64,000 bases of DNA from Vibrio parahaemolyticus (GCF_900460535.1 NZ_UHIL01000001.1:2108001-2172000); one strand, 5' to 3'; numbered from the stretch's first letter, positions 35,556 to 43,761 are shown. Notes: a model not told the origin generated them from the letters alone. Made by a program: numbers and translations.

Positions 35556-35579
35556 TGTCTACTAAACGTGGGGTACTCG
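35556..35579 (-). promoter_or_regulatory. Shared leader segment, copy 2
   Basis: Pairs with 30033-30056 at 22 of 24 bases. Here it overlaps the region just before the AAGGAGG of the ASCH gene. Confidence 0.5.
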
Positions 35580-35585
35580 GAAACA

Positions 35586-35708
35586 TAACGCCGCATTAAG
35601 GGGCAGCAACGCGCTACCACCAAACTTCAATTTAACACCGTAAACACAGTTACCAAGATTTAAACCAAACTCGCCACGCGTTGACTGTCCCTCTTGAATG
35701 CTTTGTTA
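35586..35708 (-). repeat. attC site
   Basis: 123 bp; gcattaag / cttgaatgc arms with the cagcaacgc / gcgttgactg inner variant. Closes family A copy 8. Confidence 0.94.
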
Positions 35709-36072
35709 GTTGCCAAGCCTAACGCTTTGATTTGAAGTTAATTGCAGCTTTACCAACACGAACTTTACGTGTTTTGAAAAACTTAAATTAGGCGCAGTTT
35801 CAAAGCGACTGTCACTGAAACCACTTGGAACACACAACGCCGTAGAAAACGGGCTAACAACACCAAAAAGTTCCTTTGGGCAGACAATGTTACACAGCTA
35901 ACTTTCAACATATAAATCGGTTTCTGAAATAGAAAATCCAACCACAAAAAAAACAACGCACGATTTTCATAAACCGAAAATATAGAAGTTGAAATACGAA
36001 AACCTAGTTACAACACACACGGATATCAGCCCTAAACACTCTGCTTTAAGTACGTTTTTCCTCGTTGGCAAC
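35709..36072. other. Gene-less cassette, family A copy 8
   Basis: 364 bp, closest to copies 2 and 3 (agctaactttcaacatat block). It has an attC of a different subtype from theirs. Confidence 0.75.
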
Positions 36073-36192
36073 TAACGCCCTGTTAAGGGGTGAGCAGCGC
36101 AATACCGATGCTTCCGCACACCACCTTAAACACTAAAAACAACGCATAGTGAAAATGCCACGCGTTGCGAATCCCTCTTGAACAGTTTGTTA
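36073..36192 (-). repeat. attC site
   Basis: 120 bp; arms ctgttaag / cttgaacag, inner gcagcgc / gcgttgc with one mismatch. Closes a VOC cassette. Confidence 0.94.
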
Positions 36193-36203
36193 GGGCGCAG
36201 AGC

Positions 36204-36575
36204 CTATTGATACACGCTGACTTCTATTAAGTTTTTATCAAGATCCAAAAAATAGACCGATTGGATTGCACCAACAGCTCCTGATTTTTCGACTGGACCC
36301 TCAATGATTTTGACATTTTCTTTGACTAAATGATTTACCACTGATGTCAACGGCCAATCTGAAACTAAGCAAACATCACCTGAACCAACATTAGCTACAT
36401 TTCGTGGTTCTTGACCAAGAAGCTGAAAGTTAATCTTTTGATTTCCGAACGTTACTGCCTTACGGCCATTGGCAAAAGTTACTTCTTCCATGCACAAAAC
36501 CCGTTTATAAAAGTCCACTGATTTTTCTATGTCGGAGACTGTGAGAACAATATGATCTATGTGATGAATCATCAT
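36204..36575 (-). CDS. VOC-family protein
   Basis: 123 aa. HHIDHIVLTVSDIEKSVDFY with the metal-ligand His, then RKAVTFGNQKINFQLL, GDVCLVSDW and SVYFLDLDKNLIEVSVY with the final Glu ligand. It matches the group often annotated as VOC family virulence or fosfomycin-resistance-like proteins; the substrate is not determined by these motifs. ATG 36575 follows AAGGAG. Confidence 0.87.
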   Translation of the reverse strand: MMIHHIDHIVLTVSDIEKSVDFYKRVLCMEEVTFANGRKAVTFGNQKINFQLLGQEPRNVANVGSGDVCLVSDWPLTSVVNHLVKENVKIIEGPVEKSGAVGAIQSVYFLDLDKNLIEVSVYQ

Positions 36576-36591
36576 TTTACTCCTTGCGCCC

Positions 36592-36711
36592 TAACGCCCT
36601 GTTAAGGTGTGAGCAACGCAATACCAGAGCCGCCGCATACCACCTTAATCACTAAAATCAACGCATAGTAAAAATGCCACGCGTTGCGAATCACTCTTAA
36701 ACAGTTTGTTA
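36592..36711 (-). repeat. attC site
   Basis: 120 bp; arms ctgttaag / cttaaacag. R'' gives the DUF4145 gene stop. Confidence 0.95.
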
Positions 36712-37455
36712 TGTGTTTTTACGATCACGTTGCTCAATGTGTCTTTTAGTTTCGTCCGGAATGATATCGTTATACAAACTTTCCAGTTCCTTTGGTTTAG
36801 TAATTAGCTCTTCTGCAATGTAATTAAGAATCTGAAAAAGTTTCAAAGCAACATCCGTACTATCTTGGAAATCAATAGCGCCCGGATGTACTGCGTTGTT
36901 GCCTACTACTCGTAGAATATCTAAAGCTTGCTGAATCTTGGGACTCAATCCGTCCGAAACCAAACCTTTTATATCATCGTTGATATTTTTACCTGATTTA
37001 CCGACTTGCTTTAAAAGCATTTGTAGAGCAAGACGTAGCAGAGCAGAGGCACCTTTGGGTGAATTGTTCAATATGGATGCAGCTTCCAAATAAATTGATT
37101 TTATATCTTCATTTAGGTCGTTGTTAGGCTCTGGGATGGAGTTAGCTACTGGAAATACGACTTTATCATTTACCCATAGAGTCTCTGCATTACAACTAGC
37201 ACACATAGAGATTGAGAAGTTGTCTGGAACATATTGTCTCAAATTTCTCGCTAAGTCATTTTTATAACGTTCCATAAAGCTTTGTAAATCGCGCTCCGTA
37301 TACTCAGAAATAGACGAGCGAGCATCCAAATAAGAGTGTTCTAAAATAGCAGACGTTATTCTTGTAACAGTTTGCCTGCTGAACCAGCGCTGTTGAGACA
37401 GAACACCACAGTGTAAACATTTAAACTTATCTTCGTTTAATTTAGGAATTGTCAT
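36709..37455 (-). CDS. DUF4145-domain protein with zinc ribbon
   Basis: 248 aa. KCLHCG (about 12-17) and SMCASCNAE (about 83-91) form a four-Cys zinc site. The DUF4145 region follows: SIYLEAASILNNSPKGASAL, RLALQMLL, KIQQALDILRVVGNNAVHPG and FQILNYIAEEL. DUF4145 occurs in restriction and other defence loci and is HEPN-related; its NNAVHPG is the conserved element. ATG 37455 follows GGAGG. A stand-alone cassette. Confidence 0.85.
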   Translation of the reverse strand: MTIPKLNEDKFKCLHCGVLSQQRWFSRQTVTRITSAILEHSYLDARSSISEYTERDLQSFMERYKNDLARNLRQYVPDNFSISMCASCNAETLWVNDKVVFPVANSIPEPNNDLNEDIKSIYLEAASILNNSPKGASALLRLALQMLLKQVGKSGKNINDDIKGLVSDGLSPKIQQALDILRVVGNNAVHPGAIDFQDSTDVALKLFQILNYIAEELITKPKELESLYNDIIPDETKRHIEQRDRKNT

Positions 37456-37476
37456 AGATTACCTCCAAGAAACACA

Positions 37477-37596
37477 TAACGCCCTGTTAAGGTGTGAGCA
37501 ACGCAATACCGAAGCTACCGCATACCACCTTAAACACTACACGCAACGCATAGCAAAAATGCCACGCGTTGCGAATCACTCTTAAACAGTTTGTTA
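37477..37596 (-). repeat. attC site
   Basis: 120 bp; arms ctgttaag / cttaaacag. Closes the 318-aa cassette. Confidence 0.95.
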
Positions 37597-37604
37597 GGGC
37601 TCGT

Positions 37605-38561
37605 CTAATTGCTAGCAAATAAATCTTGCTGGGCGTCTTTTAATGCTTTTTGATGGCGGTACTTTTTGCCCTGCATTGTCTCTTGAAAAACGCTTTCTTG
37701 ACCGTTTTCAATTACCGTATCGACAGAATAACCAGTAACTACGACATCTCCAACCTCGTCTAGTTTTCGATGTATGTGCAAAACACACTTAATAACAGCG
37801 CCATGAGTAAAGCTGATTTGCTCAGATAAAACATCACGCTTAAAGTCTTGATCGTTCATGGAGAAGCTAATGCTTTCGCCTTTATAAATACCTTTCCATT
37901 TGTGTCTCCCCTTACGGAGAACCGGAGATATAATTTCTATGACAGCATTATCTTCGATTTGGACTGGCAATGAATTTGAGTGAAGAATAAAACGTTTAAA
38001 ATCGCTACGTTGAACCATTGCTTCTTTAAAAGCTTCCTCTCCCTCTTTATCCAAGCCATTAATGCCAACCTTAGTAATTTTTGGAGTGTTATTTAGTTGC
38101 TTATAAAAATTAGACTTACGGGTAACTACTTTGTAATTAGTATCAACAAGTGAAGCAACTTTCTCGACTGTATCTTGGGTAACTTTGTCTTCTTCTACTT
38201 CCTTTTGCAGCTTTGCTAAGTTTATACGACGCTCCAAAATACTGAGCTTTAGATCTTCTTTCTGAAGTTGCTCTAGTTCCGGATCAGTCGTGGGGATACG
38301 TGATATAACAATACCAGCAATGCTTACGATTACTGAAATCACGGCTGCATTTGCATTAGTAAATGCCCAGATATCTCTGAGCCCACCCTCTTTCCAAGCT
38401 TCAGCTTCAATGACTATTTGAGTGTTAAGTACTTTGGCTATTTCTTGGACTATTGCAAGAACTTCAGACTCGCATTTATTACGAGCAATTGCATCCATAC
38501 TATGAGAGCCGTTCTCAAGATAGTAGTGCATTTGAAGTTTAGTTGAATGGGCGATTTGCAT
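37605..38561 (-). CDS. TM protein with coiled coil and C-terminal beta domain
   Basis: 318 aa, the longest cassette product here, not recognised. Residues 1-65 are soluble, a single membrane segment lies at about 70-88 (NAAVISVIVSIAGIVISRIP), an acidic/basic coiled coil follows (about 93-135), and the C-terminal half (about 160-290) is beta-rich. ATG 38561 has GGTAAATCC before it. A 100-bp leader without another ORF may hold a promoter. The layout suggests a membrane-tethered sensor or effector, but no function can be assigned. Confidence 0.7.
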   Translation of the reverse strand: MQIAHSTKLQMHYYLENGSHSMDAIARNKCESEVLAIVQEIAKVLNTQIVIEAEAWKEGGLRDIWAFTNANAAVISVIVSIAGIVISRIPTTDPELEQLQKEDLKLSILERRINLAKLQKEVEEDKVTQDTVEKVASLVDTNYKVVTRKSNFYKQLNNTPKITKVGINGLDKEGEEAFKEAMVQRSDFKRFILHSNSLPVQIEDNAVIEIISPVLRKGRHKWKGIYKGESISFSMNDQDFKRDVLSEQISFTHGAVIKCVLHIHRKLDEVGDVVVTGYSVDTVIENGQESVFQETMQGKKYRHQKALKDAQQDLFASN

Positions 38562-38660
38562 GGATTTACCTTATGTCTTATTCCATAAATAAAATGAGGG
38601 TAAAAATGAAAAACTCAAGAAGACAAATGCAACAAGGCTCACATTTTTGATATAGAGCCC

Positions 38661-38751
38661 TAACGCCGCATTAAGGTGTGAGCGACGCTTGGCTATACTT
38701 GAGCGAAGCGAAACTGCCAAGCGTTGAGAATCACTCTTAAATGCTTTGTTA
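38661..38751 (-). repeat. attC site, short 91-bp class
   Basis: 91 bp; centre tatacttgagcgaagcgaaa, inner gcgacgcttgg / ccaagcgttg. Closes the 159-aa secreted protein cassette. Confidence 0.93.
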
Positions 38752-38756
38752 GGTTT

Positions 38757-39236
38757 TTACTCAAATAGTTCACTAAACTTCTCTGAATTCCAGACTGAAA
38801 CAACTGGCGAATCTGATACAACCGCTTTGCTAAAACCATACTTTTCGCTTTTAGTAACGAAAGCTATGGGAACGCTTCTATATAGTAAGGCTACTGAATT
38901 ACCATCAGCCGACCATTGAAAGCTAAAATCTTGCTCTACTGTCTTCTCAATAATTGCTGTTTTGGAAACTAGCCCTTGGTGTAATTGTGGCGGTTCCCCT
39001 GCTCTCATTTTCTGCTTCCAAGATTCCTCGGAAACAGGTGCGTACTGTATGTACGCCACAGCATCTCTTTCTGGCTTTTGAGTTTGAGGCTTAGTTAGGT
39101 AAAGCACCCCAGACTCTTCAAACTCATCGAGAATTGCATAACGTTCGGACACTTCGTTATATGAGCTTAAAAACAAACCCTCAGACATTACTACTCCTGA
39201 CATCAACGTACACAAAATAAACAGAATTTTCTTCAT
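38757..39236 (-). CDS. Secreted hypothetical protein
   Basis: 159 aa with a signal peptide (MKKILFILCTLMSGVVMS, cleavage near residue 18). The mature part is acidic, with DAVAYIQYAPVSEESWKQKM and FSFQWSADGNSVALLYRSV. No Cys in the mature part. ATG 39236 follows GGAG by four bases. Not recognised. Confidence 0.7.
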   Translation of the reverse strand: MKKILFILCTLMSGVVMSEGLFLSSYNEVSERYAILDEFEESGVLYLTKPQTQKPERDAVAYIQYAPVSEESWKQKMRAGEPPQLHQGLVSKTAIIEKTVEQDFSFQWSADGNSVALLYRSVPIAFVTKSEKYGFSKAVVSDSPVVSVWNSEKFSELFE

Positions 39237-39251
39237 GTGACTCCGAAAACC

Positions 39252-39373
39252 TAACGCCGCATTAAGGTGTGAACAACGTAACCACGAAACTTAACCCTAC
39301 CACCGTAAACACCGCACTCAAAGATAGAATGAAAAATGCCAAGCGTTGTGAATCACTCTTAAATGCTTTGTTA
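39252..39373 (-). repeat. attC site
   Basis: 122 bp; arms gcattaag / cttaaatgc. R'' gives the stop of the 253-aa gene. Confidence 0.95.
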
Positions 39374-40132
39374 GTTGTATTTTGGGCACAATAGTCCAGA
39401 TTGTTCATACAAATTAGATGGTGAGTCAGTTAGGCATTCAAGGTTCATTTTGCCTTGTGCGATTTGATTGAGCAGAAAATTTGAGTCAGCATCACACGAC
39501 ATAACAGCTTTATTTAAAGGGCTTCCTTTATCACGATCAGCGCTAGCGTAGATAAGTTCAATATTTTCAGGTAGCAGCCCCATGCCTGGAATTTCTTTTT
39601 GTCTTCTATTTAATAACGGTAAATAACCAAGATCATGATCGGTCACAAGACCAATGCGTAAATCTTTATCTGCTAGTCGCTCTGACTGCATAAATTGCAC
39701 CCAACCAATTTTTTCTTCATGTTCGCCTTTGGTTGGATTAGTAAATATGTATGCAGGTAAACGAGTTAATTTTAGCTGCCAGCACTGGGATCTCAAGAGT
39801 TCTAATTGAAGATGCATTCTGTTAGATATGCAGTAGTCAGTACCATTGACTACCTTTTTATTTGTATCTATCGCATAAAGAACGTCATATTTTGAAAGCA
39901 ATTTATATAAATTTGTAGAAATTGGATCATTAATTGAAGGTACGCTATTTGTAACTTTAAACTTCCCTTTTGCAGTGTGATACCCCAACCCCACTTGACA
40001 ATACTCGGGAATAACTCGCACTCCTTGTGGGTTAAACAAGGTTATGACTTCATTTTCTTCAACAGTACTTGCGACTTGTTCACCGTCTTTTAAAACAAGA
40101 ACTAAATCACCATATCTTTCTTCCGACTTCAT
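39371..40132 (-). CDS. Large hypothetical protein of unknown fold
   Basis: 253 aa from ATG 40132, eight bases into a GGAGATGT leader; a 15-residue longer frame comes from attC. Soluble. Conserved-looking acids occur in LYAIDTNKKVVNGTDYCISN, IGLVTDHDLGYLPLLNRRQ, and LIYASADRDKGSPLNKAVMS followed by CDAD. The spaced D-x-N, D-x-D and SADRD look like a metal-dependent nuclease or RNase H/PIN-like site, but this is a guess from spacing only. Confidence 0.65.
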   Translation of the reverse strand: MKSEERYGDLVLVLKDGEQVASTVEENEVITLFNPQGVRVIPEYCQVGLGYHTAKGKFKVTNSVPSINDPISTNLYKLLSKYDVLYAIDTNKKVVNGTDYCISNRMHLQLELLRSQCWQLKLTRLPAYIFTNPTKGEHEEKIGWVQFMQSERLADKDLRIGLVTDHDLGYLPLLNRRQKEIPGMGLLPENIELIYASADRDKGSPLNKAVMSCDADSNFLLNQIAQGKMNLECLTDSPSNLYEQSGLLCPKYN

Positions 40133-40147
40133 ACATCTCCATACAAC

Positions 40148-40267
40148 TAACGCCCTGTTAAGGTGTGAGCAACGCATTACCGATGCCGCCGCATACTACC
40201 TTAAACACTAAAATCAACGCATAGTAAAAATGCCACGCGTTGCGAATCACTCTTGAACAGTTTGTTA
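40148..40267 (-). repeat. attC site
   Basis: 120 bp; arms ctgttaag / cttgaacag. Apparently identical to 47610; closes the duplicated 68-aa cassette. Confidence 0.96.
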
Positions 40268-40336
40268 TGTGCGCTTGTACAGCGTATTCAATACATTAAC
40301 AGTTAAGGGCCTAACCTTGTGTTGCGCACAAAAAGA

Positions 40337-40543
40337 TCAATTGTGTGCATTCAACGGCGTTTTTTTAAAGTACAACAAGGCTAAGAAAATGAAATTTAAT
40401 GGCGGGATAAATGCGAATATAAATCCAAAAATTGCCCCTGCTACACCTTTATTCAGCTTCCTTTCACCTAAAAAGAATCCAATTATTGAGTTGACCACTG
40501 CATAAACAATAAAGATCAGTAGAGGTAAATAAATCGCGTGCAT
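40337..40543 (-). CDS. 68-aa two-TM protein, copy 1
   Basis: 68 aa: membrane segments at about residues 4-26 and 33-58 around a GERKLNKG loop. ATG 40543 lies six bases after AAGGA; the frame also continues eight residues upstream from a GTG. About 70 bases separate its stop from attC. The whole 455-bp cassette recurs at 47610-48064. Confidence 0.72.
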   Translation of the reverse strand: MHAIYLPLLIFIVYAVVNSIIGFFLGERKLNKGVAGAIFGFIFAFIPPLNFIFLALLYFKKTPLNAHN

Positions 40544-40602
40544 AATAAATCCTTTTAAAATAAACACTGTGAGAACGTTATAACTTGCTTTACCTTAGCA
40601 CA

Positions 40603-40722
40603 TAACGCCCAATTAAGGTGTGAACCACGCAACCACAAAACTCAATTTGAACGCCATAGACACTAAACTAGACCCAACCCCAAAATGCCAAGCGTGGTGA
40701 ATCACTCTTAAATTGTTTGTTA
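40603..40722 (-). repeat. attC site
   Basis: 120 bp; arms caattaag / cttaaattg, inner aaccacgc / gcgtggtg. Closes the 212-aa membrane protein cassette. Confidence 0.95.
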
Positions 40723-40732
40723 TGCTGATTTT

Positions 40733-41371
40733 CTACTTGAGCCCCAATTTAAAAAACATGGGGTTCCACATCGTTTCATCATAGGAAATACCGCTAGAGA
40801 AGCAACATGCTTTAGCAAAGTCCTCCCAAGTTGCATGTTTTGAAAAGGTGAAACGCTCTTTTTCAACGCTTAGTTTTTTAAGATGGAACATTGCCTGAGT
40901 CACATCAACCAAAAGAAGTCCCGTGTAATAGCTTATTCTTTTAGAATGGTCTCGCTCCTCTTCATTATCCATCATGTGACCATTTAACATCCAAGTCTCA
41001 ATATATTTATTACGATTTTCATCGTTTTTGGCCAGACTTGCGATTACTGGACGTAAGCGAACTATCAGTTTTCTTTGTTCTGGAGTAACAACTTTCTCAG
41101 TGCTCGCTAACTCTATGACAAGTGCATCAATCAGTGATAGATCTAAAAAAGGCAAACCCGAATATTGCTCCTTTAACGGATCTCGATATTCTATTATTAA
41201 TGTACTAAACCATTTTACGAGCGAATCTGATATATATTCAAATTCATTATAGAAAGCTGCTTCTACTCTATTTGCTCTTTGCTTATTGTTTCTGTCGGTA
41301 AATAGGTAACTAAAAAGTGCACCAACTACCGCACCAACTAGCGCGCTAACAATTGCAATAAACCATTCCAC
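40733..41371 (-). CDS. Membrane-anchored cytoplasmic protein
   Basis: About 212 aa. One N-terminal membrane segment with Gly/Ala-zipper look (FIAIVSALVGAVVGALFSYL), then a helical soluble domain with FYNEFEYISDSLVKWF and RKLIVRLRPVIAS. Start is uncertain: GTG 41371 lies about ten bases after GGGG; the ATG at 41404 is in the attC core. Not recognised. Confidence 0.65.
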   Translation of the reverse strand: MEWFIAIVSALVGAVVGALFSYLFTDRNNKQRANRVEAAFYNEFEYISDSLVKWFSTLIIEYRDPLKEQYSGLPFLDLSLIDALVIELASTEKVVTPEQRKLIVRLRPVIASLAKNDENRNKYIETWMLNGHMMDNEEERDHSKRISYYTGLLLVDVTQAMFHLKKLSVEKERFTFSKHATWEDFAKACCFSSGISYDETMWNPMFFKLGLK

Positions 41372-41403
41372 CTGCCAATTACCCCATAATTTTATAAGCA
41401 GCA

Positions 41404-41523
41404 TAACGCCCAATTAAGGTGTGAAGCACGCGACCACGGCACTTCGTTTGACCGCCGTAAACACTGAACTAAAGCCAAACCCAAAATGCCAAGCGTGCTG
41501 AATCACTCTTAAATTGTTTGTTA
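41404..41523 (-). repeat. attC site
   Basis: 120 bp; arms caattaag / cttaaattg, inner agcacgc / gcgtgct. Closes the 95-aa cassette. Confidence 0.95.
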
Positions 41524-41537
41524 TGCTTGTACTCAAG

Positions 41538-41825
41538 TTAGCTAACGAACTTATAAAACCTTTCAAGAATGTAAGCTCTCAACTCTTGCTCACGATCTGG
41601 AAAAGCTCCTCGGGCAAGATAAAATTTGTTTGTATTTGAGAGTTGATCATACACCGCCTCATCGATATCAAGAGCATTACCTATACGACCAAACAAAGCC
41701 GACATAGCACAGTTCATAGATGTTTTTGAGAAAGAATCATCCGATATCAGAAATTTTTCTAATGCGCCTAAGTCATCGGATTCATGTAGGTAATTGCCAG
41801 CCAATGATAAATCTACTTTTTTCAT
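41538..41825 (-). CDS. Small hypothetical protein
   Basis: 95 aa, soluble, helical, not recognised (AGNYLHESDDLGALEKFLIS; GIGNALDIDEAVYDQL-like middle). ATG 41825 follows AAGGA by six bases. No signal peptide. Confidence 0.67.
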   Translation of the reverse strand: MKKVDLSLAGNYLHESDDLGALEKFLISDDSFSKTSMNCAMSALFGRIGNALDIDEAVYDQLSNTNKFYLARGAFPDREQELRAYILERFYKFVS

Positions 41826-41885
41826 ATCACGTCCTTATTATTGAAAACTAATGAAAACCTGCCACTTTTTCTTCGCAAAAAAGCA

Positions 41886-42005
41886 TAACGCCCTGTTAAG
41901 GTGTGAGCAACGCAATACCGAAGCTCCCGCATACCACCTTAAACACTAAACGCAACGCATAGTAAAAATGCCACGCGTTGCGAATCACTCTTAAACAGTT
42001 TGTTA
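41886..42005 (-). repeat. attC site
   Basis: 120 bp; arms ctgttaag / cttaaacag. Closes the toxin-antitoxin cassette. Confidence 0.95.
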
Positions 42006-42023
42006 GCCGCTCATTCCCAAAGG

Positions 42024-42326
42024 CTATTGCTTACCCAACAAGAACTTACGCAAATCTCTCTCTGCACGCATAACAAACAGAATAAACACTTTGTCACCGT
42101 CTTGTTTATAGAAAACACGACATGGATTAACGACAACTTCACGATAACTTAAATGTTCTAGCTCGGGTGGAATACGACCTGACTCTGGGAAAGTTTGTAG
42201 GCGTTCGACTTTGGAGAAGATCGTTTGTACTAACTGCTTTGCAGCTACGATATTTTCAAGTGCGATGTATTCAGCGATATCATTGAGGTCAGATAACGCT
42301 GGTTCAGTCCAGATTACTTCAGCCAT
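42024..42326 (-). CDS. ParE/RelE-superfamily toxin
   Basis: 100 aa. ParE-type layout: IWTEPALSDLNDIAEYIALE (helical hairpin), ERLQTFPESGRIPPEL, YREVVVNPCRVFYKQDGDKV with the conserved Arg/Tyr, and ERDLRKFL at the end. It is closer to ParE (gyrase poison) than to RelE (ribosome-dependent RNase), but the target is not proven. Its ATG overlaps the end of the antitoxin gene by 13 bp, the normal antitoxin-first order. Such pairs stabilise integron arrays. Confidence 0.9.
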   Translation of the reverse strand: MAEVIWTEPALSDLNDIAEYIALENIVAAKQLVQTIFSKVERLQTFPESGRIPPELEHLSYREVVVNPCRVFYKQDGDKVFILFVMRAERDLRKFLLGKQ

Positions 42327-42571
42327 TTTGACATTTTGTCCTTGGCTTCATCATGGCTTACAACTTTACCATCAGCTAGTGCACGCTCACCTCGTGCAAT
42401 ACCCTCAAGAATAGCTAAACGATTTTGCATAAATTCGTAGTCATCAACATCAACTAGATACGCAGATGGCTTACCATGCTCGGTAATTAACACTGGTTCT
42501 TTGGTGTCGTGGAGATCGGCGAGGATCTTAGTTGCTTGACGTTTGAGTGATGTAACTAGTTCTACTTTCAT
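42314..42571 (-). CDS. Phd/YefM-type antitoxin
   Basis: 85 aa. Phd/YefM DNA-binding N-terminus (VTSLKRQATKILADLHDTKE, PVLITEHGKPSAYLVDVDDYE) and a C-terminal toxin-binding tail (ARGERALADGKVVSHDEAKD). ATG 42571 follows GGAG by eight bases. It should neutralise the downstream toxin and repress its own promoter through the palindrome at 42595. Confidence 0.92.
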   Translation of the reverse strand: MKVELVTSLKRQATKILADLHDTKEPVLITEHGKPSAYLVDVDDYEFMQNRLAILEGIARGERALADGKVVSHDEAKDKMSKWLK

Positions 42572-42594
42572 GAGAGCTGCTCCAAAGGAATACT

Positions 42595-42618
42595 AAAGTG
42601 ATACTATTCTATCACTTT
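42595..42618 (-). promoter_or_regulatory. Operator palindrome of toxin-antitoxin operon
   Basis: Perfect 9-bp arms aaagtgata / tatcacttt with a 6-bp centre, 24 bases before the antitoxin start and covering the -10. Likely the antitoxin binding site. Confidence 0.75.
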
Positions 42619-42629
42619 GAGTATAGCAA
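42601..42629 (-). promoter_or_regulatory. Promoter of toxin-antitoxin operon
   Basis: Minus-strand -35 TTGCTA (42624-42629), 17-bp spacer, -10 TAGTAT (42601-42606). The cassette thus carries its own promoter. Confidence 0.7.
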
Positions 42630-42642
42630 GCTCCATGACGGC

Positions 42643-42764
42643 TAACGCCGCGTTAAGTAGTGAGCAACGCTAACCACCCAACCTAAAACCTCACACCGTA
42701 GACACAAATGCTGAGTCGAAGTGAAACCGCCAAGCGTTGTGAATCTGTCTTAAACGCTTTGTTA
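42643..42764 (-). repeat. attC site
   Basis: 122 bp; cgttaagtagtgagc left, gaatctgtcttaaacg right. R'' gives the DUF6404 gene stop. Confidence 0.94.
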
Positions 42765-43127
42765 TGGTGCTGACTCGTAGTTTGCTTTACACCATTCCCC
42801 CCAACCAAGAGGACCAAGTTTTTTCTTGGCTTTGTGTACACGCCAAGCCGTAACGAGCCCCATACTCAAACCAAAAGCAATTGATAAAATGACATAGATT
42901 GGCCATCCCTCTGGGCGTAAATGCCAAACTATAAACCACATAAATCCCCCCCAAATTACGCTCTCATATAATGCATCAAGAACAAACAGTTTTATTGGCG
43001 ATTGAAAGACCAGAGGTTTACCTTTGGACTTAAAAAGCTTTGCCCAAAGAAAAGGCCAAGGATAGACTAGATCTGTGGGGACTCCTTTTTCAATAAGGTG
43101 CTGCCGAATGAAAACGACTTTGTCCAC
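42762..43127 (-). CDS. DUF6404-like membrane protein
   Basis: 121 aa. N-terminal soluble helix with IRQHLIEKGVPTDLVYPWPF, then two membrane segments (about residues 48-68 and 76-95) and a basic tail WRVHKAKKKLG. The arrangement fits DUF6404 as I remember it. Start is GTG 43127, five bases after GGGAGG; the ATG seven codons earlier contains the ribosome site in its codons. Confidence 0.75.
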   Translation of the reverse strand: MDKVVFIRQHLIEKGVPTDLVYPWPFLWAKLFKSKGKPLVFQSPIKLFVLDALYESVIWGGFMWFIVWHLRPEGWPIYVILSIAFGLSMGLVTAWRVHKAKKKLGPLGWGEWCKANYESAP

Positions 43128-43184
43128 GTTAACCTCCCTGTAATTCATTTCTGACTAGATGACTGTGGTTCTATGGCTGCGCCA

Positions 43185-43305
43185 TAACGCCGCGTTAAGG
43201 GGCGCAGGCACGCAATACAAAAGTGACCGCATAGCACCTTAACCACTAAACCCAACGCAAATTGGAAATGCCACGCGTGCCAAGTCCCTCTTAAACGCTT
43301 TGTTA
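43185..43305 (-). repeat. attC site
   Basis: 121 bp; ggcgcaggcacgc left, gcgtgccaagtcc right. R'' gives the stop of the monooxygenase-like gene. Confidence 0.94.
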
Positions 43306-43614
43306 TAACCACATGTTCTCGCGGACTTCATAATGGCTCACGTGGAGATCAGGATTTAATTTGTACTTCTCGTCTTCTGGGTACAACTTAGCAATACTGA
43401 TATCTTCACCTGCAAACGACTTAATACAATCTAGGTCTTCCCAGTAAGTCAGCAACGTGATTTCAGCATCATCTCCTAAATCTCGATTCAGAATTTGTGC
43501 CCCAAGAAAACCTTTGGTGGCTGATGTGTCTTTTATGCCTGTCTCGTAAAGGTACACAATAAACCCTTCTTCATGCTCCTTCGGACAGGTAGCTTTCCAT
43601 TCCCTTGCTATCAT
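43303..43614 (-). CDS. ABM-like (antibiotic biosynthesis monooxygenase fold) protein
   Basis: 103 aa, single dimeric alpha/beta barrel: MIAREWKATC, YETGIKDTSATKGFLGAQIL, EITLLTYWEDLDCIKSFAGE and LHVSHYEV. The GFLG and W-x-x-L/F-AG positions are typical for ABM-fold proteins, which include small quinol oxygenases. No cofactor is bound, so the reaction is not predictable. ATG 43614 follows GGAGT. Confidence 0.83.
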   Translation of the reverse strand: MIAREWKATCPKEHEEGFIVYLYETGIKDTSATKGFLGAQILNRDLGDDAEITLLTYWEDLDCIKSFAGEDISIAKLYPEDEKYKLNPDLHVSHYEVRENMWL

Positions 43615-43640
43615 AAATACTCCATTTTATGCCGTGGTTA

Positions 43641-43761
43641 TAACGCCTTGCTAAGGTGTGAGTAACGCAATACAAAAGCTACCGCACAGCGCCTTAATCA
43701 CCATAAGCCACCGCAAAGTAAAAATGCCACGCGTTACGAATCACTCTTAAGCAATTTGTTA
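43641..43761 (-). repeat. attC site
   Basis: 121 bp; arms gctaag / cttaagc. Twin of the 13047 site but with taacgcc. Confidence 0.94.

Noticed and set aside
40269..40505. Plus-strand 78-codon ORF, repeated at 47731-47967
   Set aside because: It is antisense to the 68-aa membrane gene, starts in the attC-proximal region without a ribosome site, and recurs only because the whole cassette is duplicated.
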